From the NCBI RefSeq assembly GCF_011022235.1, contig NZ_JAAIYP010000039.1, positions 124,001 to 188,000 on the forward strand: a stretch of 64,000 nt of DNA. Reading direction: 5' to 3'. The position numbers were made by a program, and so were the translations under genes. Source of the stretch: Magnetospirillum aberrantis SpK. GTDB taxonomy: Bacteria > Pseudomonadota > Alphaproteobacteria > Rhodospirillales > Magnetospirillaceae. The notes under the pieces were generated by a model that saw nothing but the letters and a program-made list of their open reading frames with translations, did no database searches and was not told where the DNA came from. This document shows positions 36,598 to 44,248 of the stretch, piece after piece. Positions within the stretch are counted from its first letter, which is position 1, and each line of letters starts with the position of its first letter.

Positions 36598-37589
36598 CGC
36601 ACGGCTCCCACCTCAAGCGGACGCCCCGCCGCGACCGGCAACGACGCCAACACGTCCAACACCGCCTGTTGCACCCGCCGAGGCGAAACATAGGCCATGC
36701 AGGTGTGTTCATGCGTGCATGTGTCGGACAGGCAGGGAACGCAATCCCAGTCTACTTCGGGCAACAACTTCACCATGTGAGGCATCTGATCCACTTCCGT
36801 CGCGACGGTCGGACCGAACATGGCGACCACGCCACGTCCCAACGCCATCGCCAAATGAAGACCCAGGGAATCGTTGGTGACGATAACCCTGCACGACGAA
36901 ATCCAGTCGATGTATCCGTTCAGGTCGTTGGCCGATTGCTGCCAACAGACCGAGGCATGTTCGGACAGCCCTTCCGCCAATTGCTCCCAATGCCCCTTGG
37001 GCCACGCTTTCAGCGGAAACTTGCTGCCGACCAGATGGTTCAGCCCGACATCCCACCGCGGCGTCCGCGGCGGCGCCTGGACCACATAAGGAGCGCCGTC
37101 ATAGTCGCGCCCAAGGATGCGATACAGCAATTCCGACCACGACCGCCCCTGGTGCCTTTTGAAGCTGGGGTCGTGGATCATGGCCTGGACCTCGGGGGCG
37201 TCGCTGGACATGACCACCGAACCGCCGCCGGACAGGCCATAGCCATAACGGATTTCCGCCGGCACGGCGTCGAGTGCCCGGCACATGCGCGGGTCCTTCT
37301 CCAGGTTGACGACGACCTCGTACTCGCGATAGGGCAGCCGCAGCTCGGTCAGGTTCAGGGAATTCACCACCACCAGATGGCTGATGAATGGATTGTTGGC
37401 CAACAACGGCGCGCCCGCGCCGGAAACCACCCAGGTGGTGGCGTATTCGGCGGCGGGAAACAGGTTGAGCAGCACCGTGCTGCGCAGGATGTCCCCCAGG
37501 CTGATGACCTCGCCGTTTTCCGGGTCCAAGGTCTCGCCGTGGCCGGTCTTGACGATCAGAACGCGCTTGCGGGGCCATGGGCTGGTCAT
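36594..37589 (-). CDS. GT9 (heptosyltransferase-like) glycosyltransferase
   Basis: 331 residues from ATG 37589 (GGAG eight bases upstream); a start six codons earlier is possible. KRVLIVKTGHGETL, SLGDILRSTVLLNLFPAA (acceptor side), WDVGLNHLVGSKFPLKAW, SCRVIVTNDSLGLHLAMALGRGVVAMFGPT (donor side) are the GT9 pattern. Near the C-terminus CVPC, CTHEHTC add four cysteines. It probably adds a heptose-like or modified sugar to a surface glycan. It lies between radical SAM genes and shares their operon. Confidence 0.83.
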   Translation of the reverse strand: MTSPWPRKRVLIVKTGHGETLDPENGEVISLGDILRSTVLLNLFPAAEYATTWVVSGAGAPLLANNPFISHLVVVNSLNLTELRLPYREYEVVVNLEKDPRMCRALDAVPAEIRYGYGLSGGGSVVMSSDAPEVQAMIHDPSFKRHQGRSWSELLYRILGRDYDGAPYVVQAPPRTPRWDVGLNHLVGSKFPLKAWPKGHWEQLAEGLSEHASVCWQQSANDLNGYIDWISSCRVIVTNDSLGLHLAMALGRGVVAMFGPTVATEVDQMPHMVKLLPEVDWDCVPCLSDTCTHEHTCMAYVSPRRVQQAVLDVLASLPVAAGRPLEVGAVR

Positions 37590-37608
37590 AACGTTTCTCC
37601 CGACCACG

Positions 37609-38751
37609 TCACGACGCCTGTCGCTGGTCGAAATACCACCGGTTCCGCTCGGCGGCCGGCAACAGGTTCCGCACTTCGCCGGGCATGCGCAGGTTGCGGA
37701 TCTCGACCGAAGTGTGCGGCGTCTGTTCGTCGTCCAGGCTTTGGAAGCGGTTGTTCTTCACCTTGGTGTCGCAGCCGATGCAACGGCCATAATGCGTGCA
37801 GGCGCGGAACTTGCGGATCTCGTCCAAGGTGAAGTCGGGATCCAGCATGTGTCCCACCGGACGGAACGGAACCCCGGCCAGCACCTCGTCGGCATGCCGC
37901 GTCAGTTCGAACCCGCATTCGCCAAGACGGGCGAGCGCGTCCTGCAAGCCACCGTCGATCATGCTCTGATACAAAAAGGCGTGGCATTGCCACACGAATC
38001 CCTGGGGGTCGATCAAAAGCTCGCTGGTCCGGCACTCGCATTCCAGCGTGCGGTCGTGATACCCCCCCGCCAACAGGTTGGTGGAGAAGGGATAGAGGTA
38101 GGTCCCGTACAGGCGCCCCTCGTGCATCCCCAGGAATTCCTTGGTCTCGACCGGAACCTTGCCGGCGGCCAGGGCCAGCATCTCGTCGTGCAGGTGGTTT
38201 CCCGGCACGTCGACCATGTAGATTCCGACATCGCTCAATCGCTTGTCGGGATGGACCCTGAACCCGTATTCCCCCAGGCCGACACAACGCTCCACCAATT
38301 CCGCGAAAGCCCGCGTGCCCCACACGCGATGCATTTCGGCGGGGTGCCAACTGACCCGGATGGACGGATAGGGGGCGTCACGACGCAACTTGTCCTGACA
38401 ACCGGCCACAGCGGCGGCGAACGCCGCCGGCTTGAGCGCCATGTTGGTCAGCAGATCGAAACGGTTCGGCACCCCGCCCAACAGAATGCCCAGGCCTTTG
38501 CCCTTGCCGAACAGAGTCGGCTCTCCCCCTTGCAGGGTGATCGGCAGGTCGTCGCGGGCGGGAATACGGCCGAGCGCCAGGACCCATTGTTCGGGCGACA
38601 GCGTGGCCCCTTGTCCGGCGAAGGAACTGCGCCGCTTACCCGCCTGGTCGGGATCGTTGATGCAATAGGAGCAGTCCAGATTGCATTCGAGCGTCAGGAA
38701 CGCCCCGACGTAATTAAGGTGCTGGGGGATGTCCAGCATCGGCAAAGCCAT
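37609..38751 (-). CDS. Radical SAM protein, distinct subgroup
   Basis: 380 residues from ATG 38751 (AAGG upstream; TTG 38772 is less likely). Motif ECNLDCSYC with C23, C27 and C30; LPITLQGGEPTLFGKGKG is the GGEPT strand; C-terminal cysteines in ECECRTSELLIDPQGFVWQCH and CTHYGRCIGCDTK may hold a second cluster. First gene of the operon running to 33636. The 219-bp gap upstream (38752-38970) has no gene; it holds a lower-GC stretch at 38876-38935 that may contain the promoter, and an imperfect GGCGCGAA/TTCGCC hairpin. Confidence 0.82.
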   Translation of the reverse strand: MALPMLDIPQHLNYVGAFLTLECNLDCSYCINDPDQAGKRRSSFAGQGATLSPEQWVLALGRIPARDDLPITLQGGEPTLFGKGKGLGILLGGVPNRFDLLTNMALKPAAFAAAVAGCQDKLRRDAPYPSIRVSWHPAEMHRVWGTRAFAELVERCVGLGEYGFRVHPDKRLSDVGIYMVDVPGNHLHDEMLALAAGKVPVETKEFLGMHEGRLYGTYLYPFSTNLLAGGYHDRTLECECRTSELLIDPQGFVWQCHAFLYQSMIDGGLQDALARLGECGFELTRHADEVLAGVPFRPVGHMLDPDFTLDEIRKFRACTHYGRCIGCDTKVKNNRFQSLDDEQTPHTSVEIRNLRMPGEVRNLLPAAERNRWYFDQRQAS

Positions 38752-38970
38752 GTCTTGCGCCTTTCTGCTCAAAGCGGCTTATGTCGCCACGGCGTCGGCC
38801 GTCCCTTCTTCAGACGGCCCCCGGCTACCCAAAGGCGGCACGGGAAGACACTGTGGCGCGAACTTCCGTTCGCCAATATCCCCAACTTTCGTCCTTAACC
38901 CGTAAAATCATTCTTAAACCGTGGTGGTTGGCGTTTTCGAGCATTTTCGACACGCCATGCCCATGGCCCT

Positions 38971-40173
38971 TCAATCGTAACAGCGTTCGACCTCGACGGG
39001 GCGGCTGGAATGCCTGTGAACAGTGGCGGCGATCTCGTCGGTGAAACGCTGCGACGAAATCAACACCGCGTCGATCCCAAGACGGTCGATGTCCTGGGGA
39101 CCATGAACCGGCAAGCCCAGGAAAGTGGTGCCTTGTTTTGCCGGATCGCCGTCAAGGACCAGGGTGGCGTTGGCGCGAATATCGTACAAGGCGTCAAGGT
39201 GCACCGTATGCAGGCCCGCGCCATAGATCGCCACCTTGCGACCTTCGGCCCGCCACCGCGCGAAAGCGGCGCCGACCCGGCGCTCCAACCCCTCCAGCAG
39301 CCGGGCCTCGTCCTCGGCATAGCGCGCGACGGCCCCCCGCAAGGCGTCCCGGTCGTCGGCCGGCGGCATGATCTCGGCCCCCTCAAAGGACGCAGGGTCG
39401 CGTCCCGCCACGCAGCGCAGATAAATGCCCCGCGTCGGCGCCGGGTCGAACACCACATGGGCGAAGCCCAGTCGGGTCAGGAACCGCCACAGGCTGTGCG
39501 GCGTGAAATGCGACACATGCTCGAACGAGAAGAAACCGGTCAGCGACAACTCCGGGAACAAGGTGTTGGGTACTTCGATGAACAGCAAGCCATCGGGCCG
39601 CAACAAGGACACCATGGCCGCCAGTTCGTCGGCCGGAGCCCACAGATGTTCGACCACGCTGATCAGCGACAGGACGTCCACGCTTCCGGCCTCGGCCGGC
39701 AACAAATCCTCGGCAAACCCCTGAACCACGTCCAGGCCGTTTTCCCGAGCCGAGGCGGAGGCCTTGGCCGACGGTTCGATGCCCCGCTTGCGCCAACCGG
39801 ACGGCAGATCCAGCGCCGAAAGAAAACCGCCGCCGCCACATCCAACGTCCAGCACCAGGCCAGAGGATCGACGGGCCAGGAATGGAACCAGGAACGCCGC
39901 GCGCTCGGCGAACAGGCGGCTGTAATACGATCCCGGCCGATTGTCGCGGAACACCTGACCCGACGCCAGGTTGGTATCCGAGTAATAGCGCCGGTATTCC
40001 TCGATCCCCAGGCGCGGCGAGTTGAAGGCGAAGCCGCAATCGGCGCATTGCACCACCACCACATCGACATCGCCGACCGCCGTCCCGGTCCGCCGCCGCG
40101 TCCGATACAAGGGTTCGTTGCGCGTACCGCCGCACACCGCGCAAGGAACCGCCTGTGCCGCGGCGGGAATCAT
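38971..40173 (-). CDS. Zinc-ribbon SAM methyltransferase with C-terminal Rossmann-like domain
   Basis: 400 residues. CAVCG and CADCGFAFN near residues 11-50 form a zinc ribbon; VLDVGCGGGGFLSAL near 108 is SAM motif I; LSLISVVEHLWAPADEL and LFIEVPNTL follow. Residues ~300-400 (KVAIYGAGLHTVHLDAL, TLVLDGDPAKQG) form a nucleotide-binding-like module as in sugar C-methyltransferases. It overlaps the end of maf by four bases, so it is coupled to the flagellin glycosyltransferase and probably modifies the same glycan. Confidence 0.82.
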   Translation of the reverse strand: MIPAAAQAVPCAVCGGTRNEPLYRTRRRTGTAVGDVDVVVVQCADCGFAFNSPRLGIEEYRRYYSDTNLASGQVFRDNRPGSYYSRLFAERAAFLVPFLARRSSGLVLDVGCGGGGFLSALDLPSGWRKRGIEPSAKASASARENGLDVVQGFAEDLLPAEAGSVDVLSLISVVEHLWAPADELAAMVSLLRPDGLLFIEVPNTLFPELSLTGFFSFEHVSHFTPHSLWRFLTRLGFAHVVFDPAPTRGIYLRCVAGRDPASFEGAEIMPPADDRDALRGAVARYAEDEARLLEGLERRVGAAFARWRAEGRKVAIYGAGLHTVHLDALYDIRANATLVLDGDPAKQGTTFLGLPVHGPQDIDRLGIDAVLISSQRFTDEIAATVHRHSSRPVEVERCYD

Positions 40174-42125
40174 GCGTCCTCCGCCGCCCGGCGCGACAGC
40201 GTCACCCGTTCCTCGATCATCGCCCGAAGGTCGTCACAGGCCTGGGCGCCCATTTCCTCGAAGCTGCGGATGAATTCTTCTCCCATAATGCGGGCCAGTT
40301 CCTCGCGGCGCCCGATCTGTTCCAGGCGGGACAGGAAATATTCGCCGCACATCAGGATCATCAGAACCGTGCCGCGCAGCACCAGCTTCTCCACCGGCAA
40401 TTGGCGCGTGACCACACTGTAATCGGCCATCAACTCGACCAGATAGGACAGGTCCAGAAGGTGGTCGCGATGGCGTTCGATAACATCGATCAGTTCCACC
40501 GCCGCCTCTTCCAGGTCGCGATACAAGGCGCCGTCGCGCCAGCGTTCCTGGAACACATCCGCGGCGTAAAGCGGGAACGACGTCATCAACTGCTCGACCA
40601 GTTGCTTCTTCGGACGGCCGGGTTCCGGCAGTTGGACGCTCTTGGGCAGTTTCGGAAGCGCCCCGGCGATGCGGGCGCCGTCGCTGCAATTGAAGTATTT
40701 GCGACCGCCGGGCACGGCCCGGATGGCCATTTCCAGTTCGTCGTGCGCCCACAGCAACACGTCGTTGGTCAGCACCGTGCCACCGAAATTCCCCGGCAGT
40801 TCCAGGTCCCACCCCCCGCGATAGACGTATTCGTGGGCTTGGGTGTACTGCCAGGAATTCCGCGAATGGTGGCGGTTGGGATCGCGCGTCGACATGTCCA
40901 CGCCGAAGAAATAGATCTGGCGGGCGCCGATGGCCTGGGCGAAGCACAAGGCCGCGTTGGTGACCGTCGGCGAGGCTTGGTGCAACCCGCTGTCGGGACC
41001 AAGGCCGAACAACGGGAAAGCCGACAGCGCCGGCCGGAAATAATACAGGCGTTTGGGGAACATCCGCCGGAACTCGGGCCACACGGTCGATGACCCCACC
41101 AGCCAGATGTCGCGGACATCGAAGCCTTGGATCAATTCGCTCAGGATGTCGTAGCGGACGTCGTCGCGTTCCAGCTCGATGTGAACGTCCGGCTTTATTC
41201 CGGCCATGAGCATCGGCCGCAGGGCGGTTCCGCACGACACCACCAGGGCACGGTCGGACAACCGACGAATGTCCTCGACGCTTTCGTCGAACGACCCGCC
41301 CGAACCGACCACCAGGACCGGCAGCGGATAGGCCTCGTCGCGACGCCACTTGAGCACCCGCGCCGTGCCGTCCTCGAGGTTGGCGTAGGTGTTCGAGATC
41401 ATGTGGAACTCGTCTTCCATGAAGCCGAATCCCGACAGCATCAGGCCGATCTGCTTGTCGAGCTCCGGCCCCGTCGCCAACAAGGTGGGGGACGGGTAGT
41501 GCACCTGCACGACCGTCCCGTCCACCGACGCCGCGTTGGCGTTCTTGATCATGGTGCGCACGATCAGCGAGATTTCGTCGGGCGAATCGGAAACCACGAT
41601 GTTGAACGCACGTCCCTCGGCGGCACAGCGTTCGGCCAGCGCCGTCCAGTCGAAAACGAACAGCGACTGGTACAGAAACTCCACATTGGGTTCCACCAGA
41701 GCCACGTGACGCGACTGGTGCAGGTCGATCAGACCGTTGATGTGCGCCCCCAGGCCGATGCCCAGAACAACCAGATGATAGGCGGTCTGAGTGGTCTGCA
41801 AGGTCTTGAAAGTCATGCCGGCGTCGACCGCGCGACGCAGGTAGCGCTTCATGAAGTCGCCGGTCTGCGGATCAAGCCTTTCAACCTGGGGCGGCCCCAG
41901 GGTGAAGCGATGGGGGTACTGCCAGGGCTCGGTCTTGGGGCGGCGGACGTATTTCTCCGCCCCCATGCCGTAAAGCCGCATGCCCCGGAATTCCACGTCC
42001 GGTTCGCCGTCCTCGTCATAGACCAGCTGCGATTGCGGGACGTACCCGCTCAACAGGCGACCCACATTGGGCTGGGTCGACTGCAAGAGAGCGAGGTTGC
42101 GCTCGAACAACGACATGTCCGCCAT
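40170..42125 (-). CDS. maf: Motility accessory factor (Maf) flagellin glycosyltransferase, DUF115/MptE-like
   Basis: 651 residues. Maf proteins transfer CMP-activated pseudaminic or legionaminic acid to Ser/Thr of flagellin in the cytoplasm before export; a Maf of Magnetospirillum magneticum AMB-1 is needed for flagella. The central DUF115 region shows LPVLVVGSGGSFDESVEDIRRL, VSCGTALRPMLMAGIKPDVHIELERD, and IYFFGVDMSTRDPNRHHS. Start ATG 42125 has a GAGGAGAGGG site upstream; ATG 42116 is possible. It lies 13 bases after the TPR-OGT-like gene and overlaps the methyltransferase gene, all in one minus-strand unit. Confidence 0.93.
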   Translation of the reverse strand: MADMSLFERNLALLQSTQPNVGRLLSGYVPQSQLVYDEDGEPDVEFRGMRLYGMGAEKYVRRPKTEPWQYPHRFTLGPPQVERLDPQTGDFMKRYLRRAVDAGMTFKTLQTTQTAYHLVVLGIGLGAHINGLIDLHQSRHVALVEPNVEFLYQSLFVFDWTALAERCAAEGRAFNIVVSDSPDEISLIVRTMIKNANAASVDGTVVQVHYPSPTLLATGPELDKQIGLMLSGFGFMEDEFHMISNTYANLEDGTARVLKWRRDEAYPLPVLVVGSGGSFDESVEDIRRLSDRALVVSCGTALRPMLMAGIKPDVHIELERDDVRYDILSELIQGFDVRDIWLVGSSTVWPEFRRMFPKRLYYFRPALSAFPLFGLGPDSGLHQASPTVTNAALCFAQAIGARQIYFFGVDMSTRDPNRHHSRNSWQYTQAHEYVYRGGWDLELPGNFGGTVLTNDVLLWAHDELEMAIRAVPGGRKYFNCSDGARIAGALPKLPKSVQLPEPGRPKKQLVEQLMTSFPLYAADVFQERWRDGALYRDLEEAAVELIDVIERHRDHLLDLSYLVELMADYSVVTRQLPVEKLVLRGTVLMILMCGEYFLSRLEQIGRREELARIMGEEFIRSFEEMGAQACDDLRAMIEERVTLSRRAAEDA

Positions 42126-42138
42126 GATCACCCTCTCC

Positions 42139-44082
42139 TCAACCCACCGCACCGGCACGACGCCGGGACACCCATGACCGCAACTTGACGCGCAATTCGT
42201 CGGCAACCCGGTCGGGATTGAACAAAGACGATTGCGCGACCTGGTCACGCAGGCCCGCGCGCAAGGCCGGAAGGCCCGAGGGATTGGCGCACAGCATGGC
42301 CGCCTTGACCGACAGGCTGTCGAGGTCGGGGCATATCCAGTTCCGGCAACCGGCGGCATTGAGCACGCTGGCCCCCAGCCGCGACGTCCGCCGGCCAGCC
42401 ATCACCGCCAGGGCCGGCACCCCCATCCACAGGGCCTGGGCGACCGCGAAGGGCTGCGAACAGGGATAGGGGTCAAGAAAGACGTCGATCTTGGCGAAGA
42501 AATCCTCGTCCACGTTCGCGTCTTCGTCGGCCACCTGAAGCAGCAGACGCTCGCTGACGCCGTAATCGGCGAACAGACCGTAAGCGCGGATCAACAATTC
42601 CTCGGACGCCTGTCCCACCTTGCCCAACATCAGACGGGAGCCGGGAACCGCATTCAACACATCCGCCCATAGGGCGGCGATCTCCGGCCGAATGACCGAA
42701 AGATCCAGTACCGTACCGAACGTGACCGCCCCGTTGGCCAGGAACGGACTGGGGCCGACCTCGGGCATCTCGGTCAGGGGATCGAGGGCGATCACACCGT
42801 TTTCCAACAGCAGCGACGGACAGCCGGCCACGTCCTCGTCGGCCTCGGCCAGGACGGAATCGCTCAGGACACCGTCCACCCCCTCGCTTCCCGCCGCGCA
42901 GGGCCAGCCCAGCCACGCCAGTTGCGCCGCCGCCGGACGACGGGCCAGAAAGGACAGGCGGCCATGTTCGGAATAGCCGCACAGGTCCAACAGAACGTCC
43001 ACTTCGTCACCGGCGACGATGGCGGCCAGGGTATCGTCGTCGATGTCGTAGCTTTCCGTCCAGTTAGCGGATATCCCCTTGAGACGGACGGTCACCACGT
43101 CATGCGCCGGCGTCTGCTGGTAGCCCGCCAACCGGGTGTTGCCATTGGGCAGACGCGCCAGCACCGGTTCGACCAGACGCATGAGGGTATTGTTGTAAAA
43201 ACTGTCGGACAACACCCCCACCGTCAGGATGTCGCCACCGGCCGGGCTGAACGGCGTGGACGGCAAGGCCGATTGCCGTTGTTCCAACAAAGCCGCGTTG
43301 ATGTCTTGTTGCAACGCCTGACGATGGGCGGCCCATTCCGCGTCGTCACGCACGCTGAGACCGGCCATGGTGGCGACACGGACGGCGTTGGCGTGCGGCG
43401 CGAGCCGCGCCGCCTGACGACGGCAGCCCGCGGCCTGTTCGAACTGCCCGCACTTCTCGTGCACCTTGGCCAGATGCAGGTAGGTGGCCGGTTCACCGGG
43501 CACCAGCGCGACCGCCTGTTGCAAAGCGGAACGCGCCCCGCCGAAATCCCCCATCTCCAGCATGCAAAGACCTAGAACCGTGTGGCACGGGGCGTTGTCG
43601 GGATTGAACGACAATTCACGGTCGCAATGGGTCAGAACCGCCGGAAAATCCCGCGCCAGGAAAGCCACCAATGCATCCCGGTAATAGGTCGGGGGCGAAA
43701 CGTTCTTCAGCGCCTCGAAATAGTTGGACAGCCCGAAGACGTCGAAATCCACCCCTAGCGCATTCTCTTCCCCGGCAACGGACATCTTGGAGAAAAACAA
43801 CCCCTCCTCCAACCGCCCCGCCCGTGTCAGGATGCCGGCCAACAGGTCCATGTAATCGCGGCAGAACGGCTCGATCCCATGCGCCTTGCGCAACAGGGCC
43901 GCGCAACGGCCGACGTCGGACAGGGCATAGGCCGCCAAGGCCAGGACACAGCACGACGGCGCGCATGTCTCGACGTCACCATGTGCCGATACCGTGTTGA
44001 TCGCCAACAGCGGATTACCCGTGCGCAGATAGGCGAGCGCTTGTTCGATGGTCTGCTTGAGCGAATCGGGAGAGGATGTCAT
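42139..44082 (-). CDS. TPR protein with OGT-like (GT41/SPINDLY-type) domain
   Basis: 647 residues from ATG 44082 (AAGGA eight bases upstream). Residues ~10-240 are TPR-like repeats (DNAPCHTVLGLCMLEMGDFGGARSAL, EPATYLHLAKVHEKCGQFEQA). Residues ~275-640 resemble O-GlcNAc transferases: VGVLSDSFYNNTLMR, VDVLLDLCGYSEHGRLSF, PAAAQLAWLGWP, IDVFLDPYPCSQPFAVAQALWMGVPALAV. Such proteins can glycosylate protein Ser/Thr, so it could act on flagellin alongside Maf, directly downstream. First gene of the unit. Confidence 0.83.
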   Translation of the reverse strand: MTSSPDSLKQTIEQALAYLRTGNPLLAINTVSAHGDVETCAPSCCVLALAAYALSDVGRCAALLRKAHGIEPFCRDYMDLLAGILTRAGRLEEGLFFSKMSVAGEENALGVDFDVFGLSNYFEALKNVSPPTYYRDALVAFLARDFPAVLTHCDRELSFNPDNAPCHTVLGLCMLEMGDFGGARSALQQAVALVPGEPATYLHLAKVHEKCGQFEQAAGCRRQAARLAPHANAVRVATMAGLSVRDDAEWAAHRQALQQDINAALLEQRQSALPSTPFSPAGGDILTVGVLSDSFYNNTLMRLVEPVLARLPNGNTRLAGYQQTPAHDVVTVRLKGISANWTESYDIDDDTLAAIVAGDEVDVLLDLCGYSEHGRLSFLARRPAAAQLAWLGWPCAAGSEGVDGVLSDSVLAEADEDVAGCPSLLLENGVIALDPLTEMPEVGPSPFLANGAVTFGTVLDLSVIRPEIAALWADVLNAVPGSRLMLGKVGQASEELLIRAYGLFADYGVSERLLLQVADEDANVDEDFFAKIDVFLDPYPCSQPFAVAQALWMGVPALAVMAGRRTSRLGASVLNAAGCRNWICPDLDSLSVKAAMLCANPSGLPALRAGLRDQVAQSSLFNPDRVADELRVKLRSWVSRRRAGAVG

Positions 44083-44172
44083 GCGCGGATTCCTTGGAGA
44101 GCGACCGCGGCACCAGGACGCCGCCATCGTGGCGGGCATGATGGACACGCCCCCTGATCGTGGATAGACCTC

Positions 44173-44189
44173 ACTGTTTAACAAACAGT
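44173..44189. promoter_or_regulatory. Perfect 17-bp palindrome in divergent promoter region (possible operator)
   Basis: ACTGTTT-AAC-AAACAGT: two 7-bp arms around a 3-base spacer, inside a clearly AT-rich stretch between the divergent TPR-OGT-like gene and the GH57-like gene. There is no T-run long enough for a terminator. The shape suits a dimeric repressor. No regulator is adjacent. Confidence 0.5.
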
Positions 44190-44248
44190 AAAACTTTTCC
44201 CGCCAATATACCCTTGCGCCACCACCGGCAGAAGCAATACGGAAAACA

